64,000 nucleotides of DNA from Mycetocola saprophilus (GTDB lineage Bacteria > Actinomycetota > Actinomycetes > Actinomycetales > Microbacteriaceae): NCBI RefSeq assembly GCF_000718085.1, contig NZ_JOEC01000001.1:1178001-1242000 (forward strand), written 5' to 3'. The notes beneath the pieces are model-generated. The model searched no databases and was not told the DNA's origin. It saw only the letters and a list, made by a program, of their open reading frames with translations. The position numbers were made by a program, and so were the translations under genes. Positions 51,780-59,855 of this stretch are shown here, in pieces (position 1 is the stretch's first letter; every line of letters starts with the position of its first letter).

Positions 51780-51813
51780 CAGGATCTCCTTTCAAAGAAT
51801 TGGAAAAGGTCAG

Positions 51814-52311
51814 TTACTTCTTGCGGGCGCGCTCGCGCCCAGCAGCCATGCCGCCACCCGACGTGGCTTCTCCGCCGCTCCCTGCGGTCGGCACCACATC
51901 GACCTTTCGGCCGGCGTACTTCGCGAGGACCACAGCATGAGCTTCAAGCTCTTCCTTGGTCTCGCCATGAAGGAGTTCGGCGGGGACGCCTGTGGTCTTC
52001 GAGACCTCGGCGATCAGCGCAGAATGGGCAGCCTTTGCATCTCGATCAGCGAGCGAAGCCTCGGCAGCCTCTGCCCTCGCCAGCGCCGCCGCAGCGGCGG
52101 CATTTGCCTTCTCGATCTCCGTGAGGTTCTCGGCTTCGATCTCGGCAAGCTTCGCGGCCTTGGCCTTCAGCTCTTCGTAATCGGCGTACTTAGCACGTTC
52201 CCGCTCGAGCCGACCAGCGATGAGGCTGTTCAGTTCTTCCTGGGTCGCAGGAGGCGTAAACCCTGCATTACCGCCCGTGCTGTTTTCTGCGTCGTTCTCG
52301 TTCTCAGGCAT
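51814..52311 (-). CDS. Capsid scaffolding protein
   Basis: A 165-residue protein, Glu/Ala/Lys-rich and almost entirely helical, with a long coiled coil over about residues 25-105 and a basic C-terminus (Arg-Glu-Arg-Ala-Arg-Lys-Lys) that could bind the capsid. It lies two genes upstream of the capsid. ATG 52311 has AGGAGAA upstream; an ATG 5 codons earlier is weaker. Confidence 0.85.
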   Translation of the reverse strand: MPENENDAENSTGGNAGFTPPATQEELNSLIAGRLERERAKYADYEELKAKAAKLAEIEAENLTEIEKANAAAAAALARAEAAEASLADRDAKAAHSALIAEVSKTTGVPAELLHGETKEELEAHAVVLAKYAGRKVDVVPTAGSGGEATSGGGMAAGRERARKK

Positions 52312-52371
52312 GCTGTTCTCCTTCACCTCGCTGTTGACCGTCGCGAGTGCTTACGTGCGCCCTGTTGGGCA

Positions 52372-52396
52372 TGAAAAAACCGCCTCGTGAGGCGGT
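52372..52396 (-). terminator. Rho-independent terminator between MuF-like and scaffold genes
   Basis: ACCGCCTC-GT-GAGGCGGT is followed on the minus strand by six T's. It lies 10 bases after the MuF-like stop and splits packaging and portal genes from head-assembly genes, so a new promoter may lie in the 94-base gap. Confidence 0.85.
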
Positions 52397-52405
52397 GGAT
52401 TATGG

Positions 52406-53197
52406 CTATCGAATGCCGTATTTAGAACGTATGTTCGATAGATCGTGGTAGCCGTTTTCGGCGCTCCACAGGGCTGAGTACATTTCTTCGTACTTGGCCA
52501 GGTCGTATGGGACTTCCTGCCCCTGGAAAACGGGCGTCGCTGTGCAGCGGCAAAAGCTGTGATACTGGCTTCCCAGTGCTTGCACGCCCTGCACCTTCGT
52601 TCCGCCTCCCCGCATGCCGATGTACCGGCCAGAGGATGAATGCGCCCGATGAGCTTCAACGCCTCGACCGACTACACCGCCGGCGGATCGTTCAGACCCG
52701 TAGACCGCGCCGCGGCTTGCGAGCATCGCGCAAAACGCGCAACACCCGGCCTGCGGAACTCGGGCATAGGCGACCTTTACTCGGTCGCGGCGCACGTTCG
52801 AATCGATCGTGGAGCGCCCCGCGCCGGCAACAGCTTTTTGCACGCTGCCAGCGAGCAGCGATGCCACCGTGGCATTGCCCTGCCCGAACAGCGGCGACAC
52901 CGCATGCCGGGCAATACCGGAGACCAGCCCATCCGCCAGGGTATCGATGGGCTCAGCGTAAAACCCGGCCCCAACAGCCTCGCGGCGCAGGTCTTCATAC
53001 CAAACCGCGGACAACTCCCCCGACGCTGTGATGTACGGTTGCAGCACTGCGGGCAGCCCCTTGATAAGCGCCTTCCGCACCGCGACGGGGTTCGGCTGTG
53101 CCACCTCTCGAAAGAGGGCCACAGCCTCACCCGTCGCCGCAAGAGACAGCGCATCAGTCGCGGCACGAAACCGCGCAACCTGGACAGCCGTCGTCAT
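52406..53197 (-). CDS. MuF-like minor capsid protein with zinc site
   Basis: A 263-residue protein next to the portal. The C-terminal half has the actinophage capsid-maturation pattern: Ala-Gly-Cys-Cys-Ala-Phe-Cys-Ala-Met-Leu-Ala-Ser-Arg-Gly-Ala-Val-Tyr and, later, Tyr-His-Ser-Phe-Cys-Arg-Cys. These Cys and His can bind zinc. The N-terminal half is helical. It overlaps the portal stop by 4 bases. Confidence 0.8.
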   Translation of the reverse strand: MTTAVQVARFRAATDALSLAATGEAVALFREVAQPNPVAVRKALIKGLPAVLQPYITASGELSAVWYEDLRREAVGAGFYAEPIDTLADGLVSGIARHAVSPLFGQGNATVASLLAGSVQKAVAGAGRSTIDSNVRRDRVKVAYARVPQAGCCAFCAMLASRGAVYGSERSAGGVVGRGVEAHRAHSSSGRYIGMRGGGTKVQGVQALGSQYHSFCRCTATPVFQGQEVPYDLAKYEEMYSALWSAENGYHDLSNIRSKYGIR

Positions 53198-54798
53198 CGC
53201 TCTTCCAGCCCAGCACTCTCGTCGGTCGGCATACGCAGCGACACCGGAACCGCACCCGTGAACTTGATGCCACTCAAACCGAGCAAGCTAGCCGCATTCT
53301 CGGGATCGACGCCGGCACGCACTGCAACGCCCAGCGCATCGAACTTGGCCTTGAACGTCTGAGCATCCTCAGCCGAAGAGGGCGAGTCCTCGGTGCGTCG
53401 TCCAGCCACAGGACCCACTTCCGCATCGTTGCCGGCCGCGTCCATTCGATCAGACAACGAGCCCAGCAGCGTGTTGACCTGCGCGCGGGCCCGGTCTGAC
53501 TTCAACCGATCGAGCGTAGGGCCGTCATATCCCATGTCTTCCAAGGCAACATCCGAGTCAGCCATCCACGGGAACGCGGTAACCCGCTTCAACGTCGCAT
53601 CCGCAGTTGCAGCCTGCGTCGGCGTAGAAGGCGACCGCCACAGAGAGGTCAGCTTAGACAGGTCCTTCGCCATGCTCGCGGTGTACTCCCCCGCAAGCAG
53701 AGCGGCGACATTTCGGGCCAGGTCCACGCGAGCAGCGCTGTACGACGGCAACTGTTCCTCAGCGATCGATACCAGGTCAGCCTCGGAGGCGTTGATAGCG
53801 TCCGCGGAAGCCGGGTTGTCGTGCAGAATGCCGAGGTACCCAGCAGGGATCGAGGTCTCACCAGAGAACATCATCGCGACAGTCCGCAGGTGATCGCTGT
53901 GAGGCTGCATCGACTGCTGCGCGAACTGACCCACCTGCACCCGGTGTCGTTCACCCAGATCATCTTCAGGGTCGGGGACAGCTAGCAGCCGGCCAAGAAT
54001 GTTCTCCCAGCCGGTGCGCAGCTCCCCGTTCGGGCCGGTGAACATTTCCTCGGTCGCGCCGAGCATGAAACGCTGTGGAGCGCTAAAGAACTCCGCGGAC
54101 ACTTCCTGGCGCAGCATAACCCGCACAGCCATGTCGGTGAGAGCCATGACCGGGCGAGTGATCCGAGAACGCCCGAACGGGCTTTCTAGGGACTCACCAA
54201 AAATGTATGGTACGCAGTAAACCCGGCCAGGAGTCATCGTTAGCTCTGAGATCACGCCCCATTGGTTCTGGTTGCGTCCGATGACAAGCACCTTGCCATC
54301 CAGCCACATGTTCCAGACACCATCTGCGATCTCGAGAGCCGACAAGACTCGACGCGATCGCGGATCACGAATAGCCGTAGCCGAAAGCGCAGAACGAACC
54401 GAAAACACGATTTCAGGCTCTCCGACATCACCCCGAGAGGTAAAGACGAACGCTGCCCCATGCCGGGCAGACGCATCGATCGCGTGCTTTTCAGCCAGCA
54501 CCGCATCGGCGGTCAGGAGTTCACCCTTGACCCCTTCGAGCAGGGCGCTCTTTTCCCTCGAGGCAAACCCTCGAGGGCGAATCCGTCGAGACATGACCGA
54601 GCAAGTCTTTTCAGGCCAGCCGAGCACCGCCTGGAAATCCTGCATCTCAGGAGGGATTGAAATGCCAACCTGCTGCAACGTCCGCTTCGAGTCTGCATAC
54701 CGAGACCGCAAAGCATTGCGGCGCTTCTTCTGGTTGATCGTGTCCAGCATCTTGTTGAACAGCTTCTGCTCATCCTCAGTAAGGCTTCGCACGGTCAC
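53194..54798 (-). CDS. Portal protein
   Basis: A 534-residue portal of the SPP1 gp6-like class common in actinophages. An N-terminal helical region (Leu-Asn-Lys-Met-Leu-Asp) leads to a wing domain with Trp-Pro-Glu-Lys-Thr-Cys, a stem-crown region with Tyr-Leu-Gly-Ile-Leu-His-Asp-Asn-Pro-Ala-Ser-Ala-Asp-Ala-Ile and an acidic tail. It is the packaging channel at one capsid vertex. It overlaps the terminase stop by 4 bases. Confidence 0.9.
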   Translation of the reverse strand: MTVRSLTEDEQKLFNKMLDTINQKKRRNALRSRYADSKRTLQQVGISIPPEMQDFQAVLGWPEKTCSVMSRRIRPRGFASREKSALLEGVKGELLTADAVLAEKHAIDASARHGAAFVFTSRGDVGEPEIVFSVRSALSATAIRDPRSRRVLSALEIADGVWNMWLDGKVLVIGRNQNQWGVISELTMTPGRVYCVPYIFGESLESPFGRSRITRPVMALTDMAVRVMLRQEVSAEFFSAPQRFMLGATEEMFTGPNGELRTGWENILGRLLAVPDPEDDLGERHRVQVGQFAQQSMQPHSDHLRTVAMMFSGETSIPAGYLGILHDNPASADAINASEADLVSIAEEQLPSYSAARVDLARNVAALLAGEYTASMAKDLSKLTSLWRSPSTPTQAATADATLKRVTAFPWMADSDVALEDMGYDGPTLDRLKSDRARAQVNTLLGSLSDRMDAAGNDAEVGPVAGRRTEDSPSSAEDAQTFKAKFDALGVAVRAGVDPENAASLLGLSGIKFTGAVPVSLRMPTDESAGLEER

Positions 54799-56342
54799 CC
54801 CATCACAATCATTCGACCGCCGCTACCAGCCGTCTTTGTCGTCTTCTTGCGGCTCTGCAAAACATGCAGCGCCAACGTTGCTGAAATCAGCGGGGCGATA
54901 TCCGCCTCGCCGGTGCGGGCCCACTTCCAAACGGAGTCGGACCCCATGGTCTTTTTGCCGGCAGACTTCACCGCGTCGGTGAGTTCCTTCTGACCGGTGT
55001 GCACCAGCACGCGGCCTTCGCCATCCGGGCCGGGAGTAACCACCGAGTCGTAGAAACGAGCACAGGCAATGCCAAGCTCACGCGTCTTGATCAGCAGAGG
55101 GCGCACCTTCGCACGCCGCACCTCGGGCACGAGCGTCCCGGTTGCGGCGAGCTCATCGAACACGCACGCAATCGGATTCCATGCCTCTTTGAGTTCTGCC
55201 AGCCGGTCAGGCACCCAGACGACTCCCTCGCGTCGGTCCACAACGAATACAGCGAACTTGCCGTCGCCGAGATCCGCAGCGAGTGAAATGGTCGCCGAGT
55301 CACGCGCCGGCGGGATATCCACCCCGAAGGCGATGCGTCCGCACTCACGCGCCGCGGTCTCGACCTCGAGCGGGTCGCCGGCAGCGTCCAGCCAGTCACC
55401 GACGGGGATAACCCCGTCTCCGCCGATCTTCGCCCAGATGCCCAACCGCTCCCGGTCAAACTGTTCAGGGCCCATCGCCTCAATCTCGCTGACCACAAAG
55501 TCAGGATCGAGTCGAATATTCCACCCTGGGTTCGCACGGCGATGAATCTCAGGGTCGGCACGATACTCCGCAGGAGACGGCCACGGTGCCCGGTCGGCAG
55601 CCGAGAGCTCATCCCAACGTGGGACGGACCATTCGACATAAACCAGGCGTTTGGACTCCCCCGACAGGGCGCGCTCGCGCACGCTCTCCTGCACCTCGGA
55701 ATCCTGCTCCCCCGCAGACGAGAAATACATGAGCTGAGTTGACTGGTTCAGAGACAGCGCCGACATTGTCGGCATGATCGCGGCCTGCATGCGCCGCTTC
55801 AGCTTCATGGCCTCGTCGAGATACAGCGTCGGAGCCGTAAACCCTCGTCCTGACGAACTCGAGCGGGCCATGAACTTCAGCCGGCACCCGTTCTTCGTCT
55901 CGATAGCTTCTTCACCATCAGCGGTACGGATGCGCTGCACCAGCCGGTCAAGTTCGGGAGTCGCCTCAACAAGCTGCCGAATCCGAAGAAACATCTCCTG
56001 CGCAGTCTTGAACTCGTGCGCGGTGTAAACCTGAAGGGTTTCTTCCCACACAAAAAGGCCCGCTAACTGGCGAGCCTCAATAATCGTTCCTTTGCCCTGC
56101 TGCCGGTTCGCGGCCACGAAGGCTTCAAACGCTGCCCACCGGCCATCTGCGCGGGTCAGGGTGAGTGATTCCGCCCCGATCTGCTGCCACGGGTCTAGAT
56201 ACAACCCGGCGATCTCCGCGATGCCCACCATGTCATCGGCACGGTCAGCCGACAGGATCGGGTCGTAAACGTCAGGAAGTAGCCGAAGCCTCGGGTTCTG
56301 CTCTCCTACGAGCTGCCCGGCGCTCTGCAAGCTGGTCTGCAA
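54795..56342 (-). CDS. Terminase large subunit
   Basis: A 515-residue packaging motor. The ATPase domain has a Walker-A-like Asn-Arg-Gln-Gln-Gly-Lys-Gly-Thr (79-86), a Ser-Gly-Arg-Gly loop and Walker B Leu-Tyr-Leu-Asp-Glu-Ala (173-178). The C-terminal RNase-H-like nuclease has Phe-Gly-Val-Asp-Ile-Pro and Val-Phe-Asp-Glu as likely metal residues. It cuts and translocates phage DNA through the portal. It overlaps the small subunit gene by 71 bases. Confidence 0.95.
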   Translation of the reverse strand: MQTSLQSAGQLVGEQNPRLRLLPDVYDPILSADRADDMVGIAEIAGLYLDPWQQIGAESLTLTRADGRWAAFEAFVAANRQQGKGTIIEARQLAGLFVWEETLQVYTAHEFKTAQEMFLRIRQLVEATPELDRLVQRIRTADGEEAIETKNGCRLKFMARSSSSGRGFTAPTLYLDEAMKLKRRMQAAIMPTMSALSLNQSTQLMYFSSAGEQDSEVQESVRERALSGESKRLVYVEWSVPRWDELSAADRAPWPSPAEYRADPEIHRRANPGWNIRLDPDFVVSEIEAMGPEQFDRERLGIWAKIGGDGVIPVGDWLDAAGDPLEVETAARECGRIAFGVDIPPARDSATISLAADLGDGKFAVFVVDRREGVVWVPDRLAELKEAWNPIACVFDELAATGTLVPEVRRAKVRPLLIKTRELGIACARFYDSVVTPGPDGEGRVLVHTGQKELTDAVKSAGKKTMGSDSVWKWARTGEADIAPLISATLALHVLQSRKKTTKTAGSGGRMIVMG

Positions 56343-56709
56343 TCGAGACCTCCTTCTTGCCGCCGAGCTCGGAAATCAACGCCACAAGCTCTTGCCGGCG
56401 CTTGGACAACGCCGAAACTTCACGAGGCACAGCCTCTTTCAGCGCGGCCTTCACAAGCCGCAAGTTTTCTTTTGCATCTGTCAACGGGTCGTACTCATCG
56501 CTGCCGCTCGACGCTGGCGCAACCTCAGCGGAGGGTTCAGGCACGGCAGAAGCGATCGCGCTCAACTTCCGTGTATCCCGATCCCCATCGAGGCGATCCA
56601 TCTTTTTTCCGGCAACCGCAGCCTTGCATGCATCGCACGCTTCCTCGCCATTGCGCAGGTGACGACGATACGCCGCCTCGGTACCGCAGGGCTTCAACAC
56701 TCGAGGCAT
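56272..56709 (-). CDS. Terminase small subunit
   Basis: A 145-residue protein starting at ATG 56709 with GGAGG upstream. The N-terminal Cys-Gly-Thr-Glu-Ala-Ala-Tyr-Arg-Arg-His-Leu-Arg-Asn-Gly-Glu and Cys-Asp-Ala-Cys are typical of actinophage small subunits, and the Cys pair may bind zinc. A coiled coil near residues 80-110 suits oligomerisation. Its 71-base overlap with TerL is larger than usual. Confidence 0.85.
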   Translation of the reverse strand: MPRVLKPCGTEAAYRRHLRNGEEACDACKAAVAGKKMDRLDGDRDTRKLSAIASAVPEPSAEVAPASSGSDEYDPLTDAKENLRLVKAALKEAVPREVSALSKRRQELVALISELGGKKEVSIADQLAERRAARRRAEPEASATS

Positions 56710-56875
56710 ACCGACCTCCAATGTCAAAACCATGTCCATGTCAAACCAATGTCAAGCGCGCACACATATGACTAAAGCGCGGAGTGTCGGAGGCGGCCCC
56801 GGGGAGAGGGGAGGCCCCCCACCCCTCGCACGACCTTTTTTGTACCACTTTTTGTGTCATTTGCGATCATTGGGG
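56710..56875. other. Candidate cos/packaging region
   Basis: This 166-base gap between HNH and TerS holds a GC-rich run (near 56785-56825: GGCCCCGGGGAGAGGGGAGG) followed by T-rich stretches (TTTTTT, ACTTTTTG). In phages with HNH beside TerS the cos cleavage site usually lies close by. No terminator or coding region was found. Confidence 0.4.
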
Positions 56876-57145
56876 TCACCATTTCATCGCTGTGTTTGGA
56901 GCTGATGTGATGTGAGTTCCACGGTTCCCGCGTCTTGAGTTGCATCCTCGATGCGCTGGCTTCAGTTCTCCATACAGCGAGCCGCCCTTTGAACGCGCTT
57001 GGACATGATCAGCAGTGAACGCGTCCTTGTGCGTGTAGTGTGCGTCATAGTCAATGGGTTGTTCACATATCCAACAGTCAAGACGTAGACGCTTGAGGGC
57101 ATCCCTCTGGGCCATGTACTGGGGATCGTTCAGACCGCTACCCAT
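56876..57145 (-). CDS. HNH endonuclease
   Basis: An 89-residue HNH nuclease. Cys-Trp-Ile-Cys and a later His-Arg-Gly-Cys-Asn form the zinc ribbon, with Asp-His-Val in Thr-Ala-Asp-His-Val-Gln-Ala as the catalytic part and Asn-Ser-Arg-Arg-Gly-Asn-Arg at the end. HNH proteins beside terminase genes stimulate cos cleavage in related phages. ATG 57145 has AAGGAGG upstream. Confidence 0.92.
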   Translation of the reverse strand: MGSGLNDPQYMAQRDALKRLRLDCWICEQPIDYDAHYTHKDAFTADHVQARSKGGSLYGELKPAHRGCNSRRGNRGTHITSAPNTAMKW

Positions 57146-57267
57146 GACTACCCTCCTTCATGCAAGGCCTCACATGAAGCCCCCTGCTTGCCTGTGCGCC
57201 CCTCCCGGGTTTGATGGGGCCCCGGGGTTACCGAGACCCCCTCCGGGTTTAGACACCCCCTCGGGGG
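57146..57267. repeat. GC-rich repeat cluster upstream of HNH
   Basis: Between 57196 and 57266 three related blocks recur about every 25 bases: CCCCTCCCGGGTTTGA, CCCCCTCCGGGTTTAGA and CCCCCTCGGGGGTTATTTGA. The last folds into a hairpin. The cluster could be a terminase binding site or part of cos, or a terminator for the gene at 57268. Confidence 0.5.
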
Positions 57268-57636
57268 TTATTTGAGGGCATCCCCGAGCGTCTTGACCTG
57301 GGGTCTACTGGATGCGCCCAGGCACGGCAGGAGGCGGCGCATGAGTAGTTCATCTGCCATCAGTGCTGGGTCTGTGAAGTACAGCACGTCTACCGACTCG
57401 CCGCGCCCTGATTGCCCCCGGGCAGAGGCGTAACGAACAACCCCGCCGTTGGGGTAGGTGATGCTCTCGTTCCCCTCGGAACGCCGTACCTTGCTACCCT
57501 CTGGCGCTCGTAGCGCGAGGTAGGTGTGCACCTGCCGCACCTCAGCCCAAGTCCGCGCCACCACCAGTGTTCGATCACCGGCATCCAGGGAAGGGCTGCT
57601 CAGGCCCTCCCAGAGGTGAGCTTCACCGCTACCCAA
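57268..57636 (-). CDS. Terminase-ATPase-like fragment
   Basis: A 122-residue protein. Its middle follows the large terminase around Walker B: a Val-Val-Ala-Arg-Thr strand, then Tyr-Pro-Asn-Gly-Gly-Val-Val-Arg-Tyr, Ser-Gly-Arg-Gly and Leu-Tyr-Phe-Thr-Asp-Pro-Ala, against Thr-Lys-Asn-Gly-Cys-Arg-Leu-Lys-Phe, Ser-Gly-Arg-Gly and Leu-Tyr-Leu-Asp-Glu-Ala in TerL. It lacks Walker A, and the Glu of Walker B is changed. It could be a relic or a modulator of packaging. It sits upstream of HNH in the same operon. Confidence 0.5.
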   Translation of the reverse strand: MGSGEAHLWEGLSSPSLDAGDRTLVVARTWAEVRQVHTYLALRAPEGSKVRRSEGNESITYPNGGVVRYASARGQSGRGESVDVLYFTDPALMADELLMRRLLPCLGASSRPQVKTLGDALK

Positions 57637-57841
57637 GGATCGCGCCCCAAATAGCAGTGATCCCCCACACCAGCAGCGATACAGCCGCTACCCCGACCAG
57701 GGAGACAATGGTGATGCCGATGATGCGACCGACTACCTGGCCGGCCCGCAGACGCGACTTGGCTACCTTGTGTACGCCCGGTATGTCCTGAGCGTTCAGC
57801 CCGGCCACCATCGCGTCGAACTGTTCCTTGTCGTAAGCCAT
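57629..57841 (-). CDS. Small prophage membrane protein
   Basis: A 70-residue protein with an N-terminal helical, charged part and one long C-terminal hydrophobic segment (about 36-68). It may be a single-span protein or a hairpin. No family is recognised. Confidence 0.6.
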   Translation of the reverse strand: MAYDKEQFDAMVAGLNAQDIPGVHKVAKSRLRAGQVVGRIIGITIVSLVGVAAVSLLVWGITAIWGAILG

Positions 57842-57843
57842 AG

Positions 57844-58059
57844 CTATACCCCTCTGCTTACTTCGAGGTCATACTCGGCCCCAAAGCTAAGGAAGATGTG
57901 GTCCGTGCCCTTGTCGAGGCTTACCGCATATTCAAACTGCCCCTGCACCGAATCGAGGCGGTCAAGAATGATTGCGAGCTTAGGAGTTCTCACGTTACCG
58001 ACCACCTGCTCCCCGACCTGGACGATCCGGAGGCGTGGGTTCTTGGCCTGTTCAGTCAT
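57844..58059 (-). CDS. Prophage hypothetical protein
   Basis: A 71-residue, beta-rich, soluble protein. ATG 58059 with AAGGAG upstream is preferred over a longer frame. No motif or family is recognised. Confidence 0.6.
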   Translation of the reverse strand: MTEQAKNPRLRIVQVGEQVVGNVRTPKLAIILDRLDSVQGQFEYAVSLDKGTDHIFLSFGAEYDLEVSRGV

Positions 58060-58063
58060 GTCT

Positions 58064-58276
58064 TTACTCCTTGGGGTAGTGGATGGTTGCGCTACCCGTG
58101 GTCTCACCCAGGGTCACCAACCTCTTGGCCACCTTGGGCAGCGCGCCTATGATGGCGCGAGATTCGTCGGCGGACACGAAGGGCATCCGATTGGGAAGGA
58201 CGACTCCTCCATCCGCAAACATGTCAGTCGGCTGCACCCTCTGGGTGAGCGCGTCATAGATCGGTGTGTCACTCAT
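58064..58276 (-). CDS. Prophage hypothetical protein
   Basis: A 70-residue protein starting at ATG 58276 behind a GGAGGT site. It is mostly helical with a Pro-Ile-Tyr-Asp-Ala-Leu-Thr start. No family is recognised. Confidence 0.55.
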   Translation of the reverse strand: MSDTPIYDALTQRVQPTDMFADGGVVLPNRMPFVSADESRAIIGALPKVAKRLVTLGETTGSATIHYPKE

Positions 58277-58288
58277 GGGACCCACCTC

Positions 58289-58501
58289 CTACTTCAACAC
58301 CTGAAAGGTGGCCTTGGTTGATCCACATTTCAAACAGGTTCGCTTAGCGGCCAGAGCTCGCCGGCCTCCCCTGCCACGTTCCCGACCCCAGAAGTGAGCA
58401 CACTCCCCGTAAGCCACACGCCCGCAGCAAGCGTTAGCCGTCACCCCATGCAGGCACACCATGTACGCGCCGTGAGGGTTCTTCCAGGCGAGGTCAGTCA
58501 T
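58289..58501 (-). CDS. Small prophage zinc-ribbon-like protein
   Basis: A 70-residue protein starting at an ATG that overlaps the previous stop. It has Cys in Met-Val-Cys-Leu-His, Asn-Ala-Cys-Cys, Gly-Glu-Cys and a Cys-Leu-Lys-Cys-Gly knuckle near the end, so a zinc site is likely. Function is unknown. Confidence 0.55.
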   Translation of the reverse strand: MTDLAWKNPHGAYMVCLHGVTANACCGRVAYGECAHFWGRERGRGGRRALAAKRTCLKCGSTKATFQVLK

Positions 58502-58649
58502 CGCCGACGTGCTCCCCTGTCGTGAGCTGCCAGTCCCCTTCACCGTCTACGTGGGCGGGGCGAGGGGTCTTGAATGCGAGGTCGCGGCGTGCACGAGCGG
58601 CCTGATAGTCGGCTTCGGTTTCGGTGCGGGTCAGTTCAAGGGTGCTCAT
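58494..58649 (-). CDS. Small prophage hypothetical protein, 51 residues
   Basis: ATG 58649 with GAGGAG upstream opens a 51-residue, charged, helical protein. It overlaps its downstream neighbour by 8 bases. No family is recognised. Confidence 0.55.
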   Translation of the reverse strand: MSTLELTRTETEADYQAARARRDLAFKTPRPAHVDGEGDWQLTTGEHVGDD

Positions 58650-58698
58650 TTTTCTCCTCAAATAGAAAACCTCCACCGGTGAGCGTGGGGGTTTAGGG

Positions 58699-59160
58699 TT
58701 ACTGTCTTGCTTCGAGAATTTCAGCGAAGGGGTACCGGTCAACCCAGGAGTATCCGGTTTCGACGCTGACTGTCTTAACGTTGATCCTCGCTACTTTGTG
58801 CCACCCGACCCGGGTTCGAACCACGCGGGCACCGATTATGTCGGCGCGTTCCAGCCGGACGCGATCGCGCTCAGCGATGCGGAGTTGGTAGCTACGGGCC
58901 TTGGAATCGTAGTAGGCGACTTTCCCAGTTGCCTCTTTCCAAGCCTTGTAGGCCCGGTCTGTTGCTGCGCCAACCTGACGTGCGGCTCGCTGGTTTCCAG
59001 AACGGCCAAAACCGGGTATTCCGCCTCCCATTTCATGGGCGGATTCGGTCATCGCGTTGGCTCGCTCGAGCCTGTGTTCCCAACGCGCTTTTCCGTGGAG
59101 GGCCCAGGCAAGTTTGTCTTCGAGTGTGCGCTGGGGGGTATTTTCTTGTTCTTCGCTCAT
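58699..59160 (-). CDS. Prophage hypothetical protein with basic helical start
   Basis: A 153-residue protein. The N-terminal two thirds are helical and charged; the C-terminal part is a small beta domain (Val-Val-Arg-Thr-Arg-Val-Gly-Trp-His-Lys-Val-Ala-Arg-Ile) seen in actinophage proteins of unknown role. It is the first gene of the minus operon after the divergent operator, so it is probably regulated there. Confidence 0.65.
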   Translation of the reverse strand: MSEEQENTPQRTLEDKLAWALHGKARWEHRLERANAMTESAHEMGGGIPGFGRSGNQRAARQVGAATDRAYKAWKEATGKVAYYDSKARSYQLRIAERDRVRLERADIIGARVVRTRVGWHKVARINVKTVSVETGYSWVDRYPFAEILEARQ

Positions 59161-59167
59161 GCTTTTA

Positions 59168-59207
59168 CTTTACCAGGTAAAGCGTGCAAATGCAATACAT
59201 GGTAAAG
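59168..59207. promoter_or_regulatory. Divergent promoter with palindromic operator
   Basis: CTTTACC-A-GGTAAAG (59168-59182) is a perfect 7-base palindrome. A second, half-conserved copy (GGTAAAG at 59201-59207, centre 25 bases away) follows. They lie in the 54-base gap between the minus-strand gene at 59160 and the plus-strand HTH gene at 59215, so one regulator could control both. Confidence 0.7.
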
Positions 59208-59214
59208 TGTCGAT

Positions 59215-59415
59215 ATGGACCTCGAAGAACTCGCCCAAACTGTCGCCAAACTCGAAACAGTAAATGAACGCCGAGCTAGCCTCGTCGCCTACCGCAACCG
59301 GCAAATCGTGGAAGCGCTCGACAACGGGTCCACCTGGGTAGAAATGCAGCGACTCACCGGATTATCGGTACGGGGGCTCAAAATCGCAGTAGATAGCATC
59401 CGGGACCCCAAATAG
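59215..59415 (+). CDS. Small HTH protein
   Basis: A 66-residue protein on the plus strand. The N-terminal half is a helix rich in Glu/Ala/Arg; the C-terminal half reads as a helix-turn-helix (Trp-Val-Glu-Met-Gln-Arg-Leu-Thr-Gly-Leu-Ser-Val-Arg-Gly-Leu-Lys). It faces away from the operon at 59160 over a shared operator, so it may bind there and regulate both. It is the only plus-strand gene in the right half of the prophage. Confidence 0.65.
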   Translation: MDLEELAQTVAKLETVNERRASLVAYRNRQIVEALDNGSTWVEMQRLTGLSVRGLKIAVDSIRDPK

Positions 59416-59474
59416 ACGCCTACCCGTTGGGAGCAGTGGAGAGAACCCACACCCCAAAGACGTGAGGTTCAGCG

Positions 59475-59768
59475 CTAGTTCTTACGCTGCGCCCTCCGAG
59501 CGCGCTTCAGCACCGCAATGGCCTTGTCGATTTCGGCCGCAGTGAGGACCGGCGTCCACATGAGCGTCCGGTTCGGGGCACAGCCGTTAGGGCTCGCGGC
59601 TGCGAACTGGGCGTAACTAATGTCGACCTCAAGGCCGATCTGCACCCAGCCTGCGGTGCCTTCGCCGCTCTGCACGTCAGGGTCGTTGTACCACCCGACA
59701 TGGACGGCTGAATCGCCCCAGGGAGCATCCGTCTGCTGGGTAGGGTGGTTGATTTGTTCTCTCGGCAT
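59475..59768 (-). CDS. Prophage hypothetical protein
   Basis: A 97-residue protein with Trp/Pro/Asp-rich N-terminus, a central beta part and a basic helical C-terminus (Leu-Lys-Arg-Ala-Arg-Arg-Ala-Gln). ATG 59768 follows GGAGAAGG; a GTG one codon earlier is possible. No family is recognised. Confidence 0.6.
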   Translation of the reverse strand: MPREQINHPTQQTDAPWGDSAVHVGWYNDPDVQSGEGTAGWVQIGLEVDISYAQFAAASPNGCAPNRTLMWTPVLTAAEIDKAIAVLKRARRAQRKN

Positions 59769-59855
59769 CACGCCTTCTCCGTTTCTCCGCATCACGCGGC
59801 TATGTTGAAATCTGATCCTTATGCCAGGCCTCGCGGCACGTCTCGAGCTGCCCGC

